Position numbers and translations under genes: made by a program | Shown: one piece after another, positions 32,101 through 43,500 of the stretch | Numbering within the stretch: position 1 is the stretch's first letter | Layout: each line of letters starts with the position of its first letter | Origin: Calamus simplicifolius | Taxonomy: Eukaryota > Streptophyta > Magnoliopsida > Arecales > Arecaceae | Direction: 5' to 3' | Assembly (NCBI GenBank): GCA_900491605.1 | Contig: UESW01004422.1 | Location: forward strand, 124,001-188,000 | Length of the DNA: 64,000 bases | Notes under the pieces: model-generated | The model's database searches: none | What the model was told of the DNA's origin: nothing | Seen by the model: only the letters and a program-made list of their open reading frames with translations

Positions 32101-34772
32101 GACATGATGTTGTGCAGGCAATTCAACTAGTTTTTTAATCCAAAACTATTCTCTCTGACTAAACTGTACTTTTATTATCCTAGTGCCCAAACGTCCGATG
32201 CTTCCATCCACAGCACTTTTGGCCAATCAATCTTTGCACTATCTATGCAAGGTCTGGGTTCCTCGCCTCATTTTTTTTAGTAGGGGGCCTTCATCAGAGG
32301 GCAGTATCATTGATAATATTTTGATAGCCCAGGAATTCATGCATAATCTTCAGAGATCTTTAGCCTGACAATGTCTTATGGCTGTCAAGCTGGATATGGA
32401 GAGAGTTTATGACAGACTGAGCTGAACATTTCTGCGCCAAACTCTTCATGAGTTTGGATTTGATGACCTCTTTGTCGACTGAATCATGGCTTGTGTCCAC
32501 CGGCCGTCTTTCTCTCTCATTATTAATGGTAGTCAAACTGATTACTTACACTCCGTTGTGGGGTTGCGGTAGGGATGTCCTCTATCCCCTTTTCTGTTCA
32601 TTCTCTCTGCTGATGCTTTATCTCGTGTTTTATCTCAAGCACAGGACTCTCGTCTTGCCCCCTACAGCGCGGCCCTCATGGGCCCTCGCTTTCTCACCTT
32701 CTATTTGCTGATGATTATATATTATTGGGCAAGGCAACTGTCCACAATGCTACTACCCTTGCTACCATTATACAATCATATTGTCGAGCCTCTGGTCGAA
32801 AGGTTAATCTATATAAATCCATGATCTGCTTTAGCTCGAAGACTAATCTACAATAAAGGGGACTATCACTCAAATTTTGGGCATCTCTGCTCAGGCTGAT
32901 GGCTATCTTATTTGGGGATCCCTAGTACGGGGAGATGGCCACAGAGTAGCAATTTTAGTGACCTTGAGAGGTGTGTTCATAATCATCTGGATGGGTGGTA
33001 GGTCACAGGTCTATCCATGATAGCTAGGATCACCCTTTTGCGCTCGGTGCTCATTTCTCTTCCTCTCTATATCTTATCCAATACTGCTATCTCGTTAACT
33101 TGTCTGAGAAAGATTGAAAGATGCTTTTGGGATTTCCTTTGAGCCTTATGCAGGATGGTCATGGTATCCACCTGCTGGCTTGGGACACTGTCTGCTTGCC
33201 GACTATAGAGGAGGGCTTGGGATTCAGTCCCTCACTGTCAGGAGGAGGCTATGATTGCTAGGCATGATACTTGGTTTTTGCTTGATCCGCTTTACATGTG
33301 GAGTTTTTTTTATGCGTCCAAATACGGAGACTGGACTCCTTCCACAGATTTTCAGCTTACCCATGGATATTCTTTCTTTTGGAAAGAGGTCTTGGTACGC
33401 TCTGGTTATCCTGAACAATATTTCGTGGATGATGGGTGATGGTTCCTCTATTGTTCAGGATACTTGGATTGCAGACCTTCCCTTGCCTCGATGGCCTACA
33501 TTTGTTAGCACTAACATTTCCAGTGGAATGAGAGTCACTGATTTGTAGGACCACTCCACTTGGCATAATTCCTTAGTGTCCCGTTTCTTCGGTAAGGAGC
33601 TCTCTCATCGCATTCTCACTATTCCTCTCATCCCAGGTTACACCTTCGGCACTAGATTATGGAGGAGATCCTATGTTTCTCGTGCTTCTATCACGGACCT
33701 TATGGAGCTTTATAGGCCACAGCCCCAACACACGATGGATGCAGTGTGGATTTGGCACTTCCCATTCATTCCAAGGATTCAGCTCTTTATTTGGAAGCTT
33801 GCATGAGACTGTCTTCCTACTTGCTCCCTGCTCTTTGGGAGGGTCTGACCATACAACCTACTTGTTTTATGCAGTCAGGAGGAGGAGATTGCTGATCATG
33901 CTATCTTCACTTGTACCAGAGCGAAACAGATATGGCAGATTTTGGGTCACCACCCTTGGGAGGATGGTACTGTTTCTCGTCGCATCTCTTTCTGGGCTTT
34001 ATCCGACGAGATATCCGAAGGGGGATCCAGCAGCAGAGCGTTACGTGGCTTACATAGCTTATCAGATTTGGTTATCTTAGAACCTACTTGTTTTCATTGA
34101 CAAGACTGTTCCTCCCCATAGGATAGTAAGGATAGCCATCGCTTCATCTGCCGAGTACACACGCTATCACATGGCTCTTGATTCTGACAGTCCTAGCCTC
34201 TGGGGCTCCCCTGCTGCCTTGACAGCGCATCAGCATATGATTTTCATCTCTTGGGAGCCCCCACCTTCAGGTTTATCAAAATTAACTTTGATGGGAGTGT
34301 TCAAGGTAGATTTGCAAGTTTGGCTTTTGTTATTCGTGGGTCTAATGGAGCTATGTTGGCAGCGAGGGGATTCGGCCTTCTCGACTCTTATGTTCCTCTT
34401 GCTGAATTTTATACTGCTTGGGTTAGCATCTCCTATGCCACTCGTATCTTTGGGCCCACAGTCTTTTTATTAAGGAAATTCTTTTACTGTCATTCGATGG
34501 CTCCGATAGGACTCCTACGACCATATGCCAATCAACCCCTTGATCCGTAGCATCCAGTCTACTCTTTAGGATGCTTACAGAGTCTAAATCGGCATGTCTA
34601 CTGAAAAGCCAACTCAGACAGATTGGATAGCCGCCCGTGTGGCCTATCACTCCGATTTTTGAGCTCGAAGCAGGGTGACCCATGCCCTATTGTACTTACA
34701 TAAATTTTATTTTCAGATATATCGGTTTGACTGGCTCTAAAATGGTGTGATCATTCGTCTGTACAAAAAAAA
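29120..34772 (+). mobile_element. Degenerate L1-type LINE, nearly full length
   Basis: Homology to the LINE at 14429 starts at ctgctttaagattgg (29131). ORF1 begins at about 29219 and includes a zinc block near CGSCGSLHLVNPCGS (29805). The ORF2 start MKILIWNVR is at 30703, then LGFLGPQFTWCNNHQGSARV (31210), LGPDKALGPDGFSPLFF (32030), FADDYILLG (32700), a zinc region (33860) and an RNase H-like IKINFDGSVQGRFASLAFVI (34275). It ends in eight A (34765-34772). Stops and frameshifts are scattered throughout, so it is much older than the first LINE. No target duplication is visible, and about 27 bases of the target seem to be missing compared with the second unit copy. Confidence 0.88.
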
Positions 34773-35052
34773 CACATATCATATAATTAATTCTCTTTAT
34801 ATTTTTATTTTATATTCTATATAATTTTGTGTGTGCATATAATCCGAGTATGATTTAATAAAAAACTCAAATTCTGCAGAAATTCAACTTTCATCGAATA
34901 AAATTATGTAAAATTACATATAAAATAATCAGATTAGGTCCCCTTCGCTTTTTAAGTTCTTGTTTCTAGGGAAATACCGGCAATCATAGGGTTTGATTTC
35001 TCAAGGGGGGGGGGGGTCAAGAACTGAGATCGATCTGGCTTGCTAGGGTAAG
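34773..35052 (+). repeat. Duplicated RanBPM upstream region, copy 1 (right part)
   Basis: It matches 36988-37259 closely along about 275 bases. Shared landmarks are gtgtgtgcatat, ccgagtatgatttaataaa, cagattaggtcccct, gggaaataccggcaatcata and gatctggcttgctagggtaag. The end of the match falls at the putative first-exon splice donor. A G run (about 35006-35017) expands this copy. Confidence 0.85.

Positions 35053-35054
<2 letters not shown>

Positions 35055-35083
<29 letters not shown>
35055..35083. repeat. (TA)n microsatellite
   Basis: About 14 TA units lie exactly at the junction of the two tandem copies of the duplicated upstream unit. Confidence 0.9.
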
Positions 35084-35085
<2 letters not shown>

Positions 35086-35087
<2 letters not shown>

Positions 35088-35150
35088 GTAACTAACATTA
35101 TTATGAAAGTAAGGTACGGAAAGTAACCATTTTGAAAGCAAAATCTAACG
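35086..35150 (+). repeat. Left part of duplicated upstream unit, copy 2
   Basis: acgtaactaacattattatg then aaagtaaggtac matches 29091-29119. It runs on to aaaatctaacg (35140-35150), the target duplication of the LINE that follows. Confidence 0.75.
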
Positions 35151-36980
35151 TAACGGGGAGACGATTGCAGATCTTTGACTTTAGTGATGTTGAGCATCGA
35201 GTCGTGATTGATTGGATGGTGGCAGGTCATAGGTTATCTATGATGGCTAGGCTTATCCTTATTAGCTTAGTGCTCACTTCTCTTCCCTCTACATTCTATC
35301 CAATACAGCTATTTCGGCGATTGTTTGAGGCGGATGGAGAGATGGTTCAGAGATTTCCTCTGGGCTCTATGCAGGATGGCCATGGGATCCACCTTCTAGC
35401 GTGGGGGAGGGAGGGCTTGGGATTCAGTCCCTCACTGTGAGAAGGGAGGCGCTGACTGCTAGGCATGCGACGAGATTCTTGCTTAATCCTGATTGTCTGT
35501 GAAGCTCGTTCATGTGTGCAAAATACGGAGACTGAACCCCTTACACACCTCCCCAGCCTACTAGAGGCTAATCTTTCTTCTAAAAAGAGGTGTGCTACAT
35601 GTTCCGGCTATGCTTTCTCGTATCTCGTGGATAATTGGTGATGGAGCTTCTGTTGATGTGCTCAGGGATACGTGGTTGGCTAGACTTCCTCTTTCCCAAT
35701 GGCTTACCTTTGTTAGCATTGACATTCCTAGTGATATGAGAGTCTCTGACTTAATTACTCAGATTACACGGGCTAGCATACCTCCCTTGTTGCCACTCTT
35801 TTTGGCCTGGAGCTTTCCGGCGTATTCTCTCATTCCTCTTTGTTTGGATCATGCCTCATACAGTAGATTGTGGAGGAGATCCTATATGACTTGTGCTCCG
35901 ATCAGGGATCTTATGCAGGATTTTAGGCCATAGAGTAGGCATATGTTGGATGTGCCTTGGATTTGAAAGCTTCCCATTCACCATAAGTCTGACTATTCAT
36001 TTGGAAGCTAGTTTGGGATGCCTTCCTACTTGCTCCCTGCTCTCGGGAAGGGGCATGGCGATCCAGCCAACATGCCCATTATGCGGGCTTGAGGAGAGAC
36101 TATCGATCATGCTATCTTCACTTGTGGCATAGTGAGATTGGTCTGGCAGATAGCAGGTTATCGCTCTTGGGGTGATAGTAGTGCCCCGTGTCGCAGTTCT
36201 TTCCTGAGTTTGATCTAGCAGGATATGCGAAGGGGCACCTGTTGGTTGAGTACTACGGGGACTTACATTGCTTATCAGGTTTGGCTGTCTCGGAATCGAC
36301 ATATTTTCACTGATGTGATTGACCCTCCCTGTAGGATTATCAGGGCTCCGTCCCTCTCTGAGTACACTCTCCATCAGTCTGGCCTTGATTCTGATAGCCC
36401 TAGCATCTGGGATTCCCCTGCTCCTCTGCAGCTTTCGGCGCACGGTCTTCATATCCTGAACCCCCACACTAGGGTTTGTCAAAATCAACTTTGATGGCAG
36501 TGTTCAAGGTCGTCTGGCTAGTTCGGCTTTTGTGATCCGTGGCTCGGATGGGTCGATGCTTGCGGCTGGTGGAGTTGGTTTTCTAGACCTTTCAGTGCCG
36601 CTTGTTGAGTTGTATGTTGCATGGGCAGGTATATCCTATGCTATCCGCAGTCTGGGCATTCGCAGGCTTATTATCAAGGGGACTCTATTACTATTGTTCG
36701 CTGGCTCCGACTGACTCGGGTGACCATTTGCCTACCAACCCTTGATATGCGACATCAGGACTCTGCTCAACATGTTTATAGTCAAGATTCAGCATATTTA
36801 CCGGGAGGCTAATTCAGCGGCTGACTGGATAGCTGCCCCACCATTTCGGACCTTGAACTGGCTGCCGGGTGACTTATGCCCGATGTTCTTACTCAAATTT
36901 TGTACTCTGATATATCGGGCTTGATTCACCCTAAATTGCGTAATAGTCCGTTTTAACAAAAAAAAAAAAAAAAAAAAAAA
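35151..36980 (+). mobile_element. 5'-truncated L1-type LINE with target duplication
   Basis: The copy begins late in the RT/linker region. It carries ISWIIGDGASVDVLRDTWLA (35625), a zinc motif CPLCGLEERLSIML (36075, incomplete), and an RNase H piece FVIRGSDGSMLAAGGVGFLD (36530) with IIKGDS-type sequence (36665). It ends in about 20 A (to 36980). The target duplication is tctaacg, extendable to aaaatctaacg (35140-35150 and 36981-36987). It resembles the fragment at 21360 more than the LINE at 29120, so it is a separate insertion and not a copy made by the local duplication. Confidence 0.88.
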
Positions 36981-37259
36981 TCTAACGCATATCATAATTA
37001 ATTCTTTATTTTTATATTTTTATATATATAATTTTTGTGTGTGCATATCATCCGAGTATGATTTAATAAAAGAATTAAATTCTGCGCACAGAATTCAACC
37101 TTCATCGAATAAAATTATCTAAAATTACCTATAAAATAATCAGATTAGGTCCCCTCCGCTTTTTTAAGTTCTTTTTTCCAGGGAAATACCGGCAATCATA
37201 GGCTTTTGATTGCTCAGCGGGGGACAAGAACCGAGATCGATCTGGCTTGCTAGGGTAAG
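36981..37259 (+). promoter_or_regulatory. RanBPM proximal upstream/first-exon region (duplicated unit, copy 2)
   Basis: This is the segment next to the gene: 250-500 bases before the start codon, repeated at 34773-35052. It ends at ctagggtaagc, a good 5' splice site (GT at 37255-37256), with a matching acceptor at 37480-37481 (ggaacag). It therefore probably contains the promoter and a non-coding first exon. Transcript ends are not known from the sequence. Confidence 0.5.
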
Positions 37260-37481
37260 CGATCTAATTCTTCGATCTTGTTAAAGTTATGGATTCTTGC
37301 CTAATTTGTCGTTTCCTTCGAACTTCTAAATAAACAATTTTGTGGTCTTGGAGAGGGTGTGTTGGTGGCCTTTCTTAGAATTTATGGAATTTTCTGATTA
37401 AACGAACAGTTTAGGGTTCTTGGAGAGGTCTCATAGCGTTGCTGTTCTGGAATCTGTTGAAAACTTTCTTATTTGGAACAG
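37255..37481 (+). other. Probable intron in the RanBPM 5' untranslated region
   Basis: Donor gtaagc (37255) and acceptor ttggaacag (37481) frame a T-rich 227-base stretch with no ATG-led coding frame. It leaves a 24-base leader before the ATG at 37506. This is inferred from splice signals only. Confidence 0.45.
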
Positions 37482-37505
37482 AAAACTAGGGTTCTTGGAG
37501 AGGGT

Positions 37506-40500
37506 ATGATGGTGAGCAATCAAGAATTAGCTTCCAATCCCATCGACCTCTTCCGTCTGGCGGCGCGGTGGAGGCCCAGCCCGGAGTGGAAGAAGTTTGA
37601 GGGGGAGCTGGATTCGGAGCCAGTGCCGTCGCACCTGAATACAATCAACAGCTCAGGCCTCTTCCACATGGTCTCGACGGATAAGATGTCGGTGCAATAC
37701 GTAGGATGCCAACAGCACGGGCATGACGTCGGGGCGGTGCAGGCCGATTGCCCCGCCCCTACTAAGCGGCTTGCGTACTACTTCGAGATGACGGTGAAGA
37801 ACGCGGGGCAGAAGGGGCAGACCGCCATTGGTTTCACCACGCAGCAGTTTAAGATGCAGCGCCAACCTGGGTAGCCAGATTTCCATTATTGAGCCCATTG
37901 ACTTACTTTTAGCATGAACTCTTGATATATATTTTTTAGTTCTGAATTATGTTCAATTTGATATAATTATTTCTCATAGAGTAATGCTAATTTGGTATTG
38001 TTCCAAGTGATTATAATGGGGATTTGGAAACAGAAATCTTTTATCCAGTTAATTTAGGACTCTAATTGTTATCTTTTGTTATATGCTAATTGACAATTAC
38101 CGGTGCGCACATGTTATATATGCAAGATGTTTGACATGGTGTTTGAAATGTGTGGATTTTTGCCAGTCAGGAATGGTATCTCAATCTTAAGTTAATGTGT
38201 TGAAGTCTGTAGAAACCTTTGCTCCAGTTTGAAGTAAAAGTTGGATAGTGATAATGAGAGCTAGCATTATATTTTAACATCCAATAGTAATTTTGAACAT
38301 TGATGTTCGTCTTTTTAGGAGCAAAATGCTTCCTCAAAAGTAACCCTTAAGATGACTGCAATTATTCTACATATGATATAGTGTTTGTCATCATTCTCAC
38401 CTAGGAGGCTGAAATATCTGAGCCTAAGTGCATTTCTTAGAAAAGTTTCTTTTAATATCTGAATATATGCCTCTTAACACATTTCTCACTAATATATATA
38501 TATATTCCAGAAGATTGGTGTTGTCTCAGCATGTGAGAGATTGATATCTGCTCCATGTTGTGACATCCTCTTCCATCTTGAATTAACATAACTTTTCATA
38601 TGATTCATTTTTTGCTGAAAATGTTATTTGTCATGGAATTGCTATCAAATGTTCTCATGTTACTTCGTTAATATAACTACTTGATGAATTGATGAATTTT
38701 GGCTTGCTAGCTGTTTGTCTCTTGATGTTGAACAATTCCTTTTTCTTCGATATTCTTTCTGGCAGTTGGGAAACCAATAGTTGTGGATATCATGGGGATG
38801 ATGGTTATCTTTATCGTGGACATGGAAAAGGAGAATCTTTTGGCCCCACATTTACATCTGGTGACACAGTAGGTGCTGGAATCAATTATGCATCGCAAGA
38901 ATTCTTTTTCACGTAAGTTGGTTGCTAGTTTGATGTTGGATTGTCATATTTACATGCATAATTACATGATTTCTTGATCTGCCAGTTTATTGATAAATTT
39001 GCTGAAGTGCTTCATTATGATTGTCCTAAATGTCCTGAACAGGGTTTTAATTCTTGGTGGTAGTTAAACATTTTAGTTAAAACATAGCAAATTTATGTTA
39101 GAATTTATCCAAAACTAATTTGTGGGGTTAAATTTAATTGATCTTCAAGTTCTATTATTCATTTATGTTAGTTTTTCTTTTCTTTTTCCTTAAATTGATG
39201 GAAAATCCATCCTCAATAAGTGCTTTCTTTAATTCGAGATTTGGATTATGGGTATTCCAAAAATTCATCTTGGTTGTGGGGTTTCAAGAAATTTAGGAGA
39301 AATGCAATTTTTTTAAAAGATATTAGCTAGTTTTGACTTAGAAGAAATTTATTTGGTAGGCACCAACTAATTTAGATTTAAGAGCTACACATGGAGGAGA
39401 ATGAAAATTTATTAAAACTAGTTTAATTTGATTGGCCTTGATGATTTATTTTTAAATCCAAGGGTGAACCTTTTTTCTCTAAACTGAATGGAAATAGCAT
39501 CAAGTGGCCAATACAAACCAGTAGGGCAATGACATGGAATTGCAACCTGTGCTACGTGGTTTGTTGGCTCTCCTGGTTCAAATTCAAATTTGTTATTTGA
39601 AATTTGAATCTGCTAGTTTTAGGATTAAAAGTGCACCACTACCATAAATATGAGAAAAAGATCCATTAGATCTGATTAATTAAGTCGACGAAGTAGTTTT
39701 AATCCATTAACTGATACTAGCAACAAAATATATACTAGCAACAAAATATAACTTTTTGTTGGGTGATAGTTTGATCTATGATCATTTGATATATGTGTTT
39801 CTGATTCTTGCTTTGTCCAGCTCTTTATGTTAAACTCACATTATTAAACTTTTGCATGAGACATATTCATAGGATATTCTCTTCCGAAACTTTCTAGCTT
39901 TCTGACAACAACTGAGTTTTGTAATTTCCAACAACTGGACCCAGCCAATACTATTTCAAATTCTTATCTTGTTGAATTTAATCACTCATTTCTCCAGCTG
40001 TTACTATCTCTTGAGTGGCAAGTTTGCACTTTTAGAGTTCTAATGGGACTCACAACAACCATGGGGATCAAACTCCATCTCCCCATAGAGCATCAAATAG
40101 ATTATGTTTCTTCTTGAAATCTTTTTGACTGTGAAATTGCTCCTTTTTATTAGGGAACAGGGAGGCAAGTGATTTAGGTAAATAAGATTTGCAATTTCAT
40201 TACTGATCCTTGTACCAGTATCATGTTAGTGTAGTGTTAGTAAGTCTGGTATGGGTGGCAGTTCAGCATACTGACACCAGTAAGCCCTCTCTATGGAGTA
40301 TTGTTTTAGTATTGGTACAATATGGTATGCATTGGTGTGGGGTTGTACATACCAGCATGGTGAACCTTGATCCTATCTATGCTGATATAGGATATTGGCA
40401 TGTTATGTTTCTCTGGAATTGAGACGTGAGCTTTGGGATGCGGAGATAGGATTTGCAAAGGCTGTGAAATCGAATAGTTAGATGGTTGGGATTTCTTCCA

Positions 40501-43500
40501 TTAGATTTGATGCTTGTGATCACTTTTGGGTAGAAAACTATTCATGTTCTTACAATACATTTATTGAGTTTATTTAAATTAAGCAAGATATTCTATATCC
40601 TTTTATATGTTGTGAAATCCCTAATATTTTTTCACTTTTTGTGTGTGTGTGTGTGTGTTTGGGGGGGGGGGGGGATGAAAATGATTTGGAAGCATGTCTT
40701 TTCTTTTCATTTTAACTTGCAATTCATCAAGATAAATATATTTTAATATATTTAGAAGCATGTCTTTTCTATAAATTAAATAGAATCTCCATATCTAGGG
40801 AAGATATTAACATAATGATGTATTAGTCTTATTGTTGCTACTGATTAAAAAATTGGGTATATATAATTTTAGAATGAAATATAAAGGCGGTATAAGGATA
40901 TTATGTGTTATGTTGATAATGAATACTTATATTTTAAAGATTTTCATCAAATAATGCATTATATCTAAGATGATTCCTTTTATTTGTTAACAAATATCTT
41001 GTGGATTTCTAATCGTGTATATTTTTTGACATTTAAGTAGAGGTTCCAGACCAAAATCACAACGCATTTGCCCAAAGAATATGCTGCATCAAAAAATGAT
41101 GATGGCATTTCTTTAAAATATTTTATCTTTTGATTCCTTGTTCTTGTTTTTTTTAAACTTAATTTTGACCTGAAACCACAGTAACTGGCACTGAATTCGA
41201 TAGAATGTTTCATTTTAGCTTTGCATCTAAATCAAGTCTGGAAGTAAGTTGTTGAATGTTGGTTCAAAATGTTTTTCCAGTTGGTAATCCTTTCCCCTTT
41301 GGTTAATAAATTTCAAGTTGGTAAGCCTTTCCTCGAGTTGGTAAACAGTGTTCCCCCTTTAGTTAATAGTCACATTTTTGTACTGAAATGATGGAATTAT
41401 TCAAGTTTTGAGTTTTTAGTCTGAGAATCATTTTAAGTAGTATGGCATTTTAATGGGTTGATCACTTTATTTTCTATATAACTATTCTTTTTACTGCTTT
41501 ATAAATTCTTTTTATTATCATCTTGATTTGCAGGAAAAATGCAAACTTGTTGGAACTATCTCCAAGGATATAAAAGGTCCTTTGTACCCAACCGTTGCTG
41601 TTCACAGTCAGAATGAAGAGTATGGCCTACGATCCATCTATCATGGTTATTTGTTACTTTCCAATTCAAGGCTAGGATTGGTCAAATTTTTTTTTTTTTT
41701 TTTTTTGCTGATGTGATCTAAATTTTGGGGACACTATAAATTAATCACTCCACTCCTTGCTCTCCAGATACCTGAGCTTATCTTAGGATAACACAGTAAC
41801 ATTCTTTGTATGGTTGAGTAGTGAAACCTTGACATTATCCTTGATGGGTATACTATCAAAAGAAGTCAGTCCTCTTTTCAACATTTTCTACCGTCAAGTT
41901 GTTGGATGTTTAATTTGGTCAGAATATAATTTCATACATTGAGTTGCCTAACGACCAAAAAGAGAAGATTATGTTGCTAGACTTTGAGAAGGCACATATT
42001 TTCAGTGATTTTTGTCTGTTACTCAACTCAACTCATCTAAGCCTTTTCCCAACTACATTTTTTTCTGTTGAACCACAAAATTATATAACAGGTTTTGGAA
42101 AGTAACAAAGTTGTCTGCCATCTTCCCTAATGTGGTCTTTTGTGAAATTTAGATTCCTGATAATATCACACTACCATGAACCAAACACCACCTAAGTGTA
42201 ATGATGCCTCCATAACCTGTTGGTTGGCTTGTGTGATGAATCATGGTTTGATGTAATTAGTGTTTAAGTTGGCCTCATCACATTTAAAGCATCAATATAT
42301 GTTTGCATGTTTTTCCTTTCATGATGGGCAAGGTCGTATATGCATTTGATTCAATATATTTGTCTGTAATGAGGTGTCGTTGGTGTCTCAAGTTCACCAT
42401 GCCTTGTAACTATTAACTATAGAAACTCACTAGTAAAATTCACAATATCATGATAGTAAACATCAAACTGCAATTTGCATTTACTGATCATGTCATGTTC
42501 TTACTTAAAGGATTTGGAAGGCTAGTGATAATGTCATCTTTGATGGAACTGTAGGATTTTACTTTATGAGTTCAAACCAATAGTAGGTACATTTAGGACA
42601 AACACTGTAGACTTGGCAATTGACATCAATTTCAAGAAGCTCAGTTGTCTTGGAATATCTTGTTTTTGATATTGGTGTCAAGATGGACAATTCTTTCACT
42701 TCATTGCATCATTAGTTCATTTGCATCTTATCTTAGCTATTGTGCCTGGAGTTGTGGAAAGCTGTCAAAGTTCCAAACTAATGAAGACTAAAGATGCATA
42801 GTGCTCCTGGTTTAGTACTCTCTGGTTTTTAAGATCTCTGTGGCCAGGAGCGATGCCCATTAAGGCTTTTATATGGCTACTTTGTGCCAAGTGATGCATG
42901 TTTACAATATAAAGTTTGTGATCATGATCTATCGCATTATTTTATGTATAGTGTCACTTTCATATCTGCCTTTATGTTATGTTTTGCAAAATTAGATGTT
43001 AAAATCAAGCACTAGGTTGGGTAATATCAAAGTTGGTTATTGCATGCCGTTAACGTATGATTTGACCTAGTTAGGACCTTGAGACTGGCAGTCATTCATC
43101 TTTGATCTTTGACAGACAATACTTTGTTGATCCATTTTTTGGTTCTTTTTAAGCTGTTAGGGTTAAACTTATGTTTCATGACATGCTGATTTATGTTATT
43201 GAAAAGCTGAGCGAGATCCATAGGTCGTGCATTGAGAACTTACCAAATCACTGAGGTAGTAAGGTCAGACTAACACCTTGGTTCTTGTGGGGAACACAGT
43301 TTTGGTTATTGATACGTTGCAGACTTGCAATGTGGTTCAATATGTAGGTTGATGTGAACCAGTTTTCATTTAATAATTATCCATAGATTCTGTCAATCTT
43401 GTCAGGTAATTTCTCTTTACTTCTCCGACAAGTTCCATGCCGCCCTCTTATATTCTTCTGTTTCCTACGTTCTTTGGTCAAAGATATATGGATAGGTTTT

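Noticed and set aside
35132..36924. Independent small genes between the LINE and RanBPM
   Set aside because: All align to LINE linker, zinc or RNase H segments in shifting frames.
38689..38916. Separate small gene starting upstream of RanBPM exon 2
   Set aside because: The intron reads through in frame by chance; the conserved part starts exactly at the acceptor (38766).
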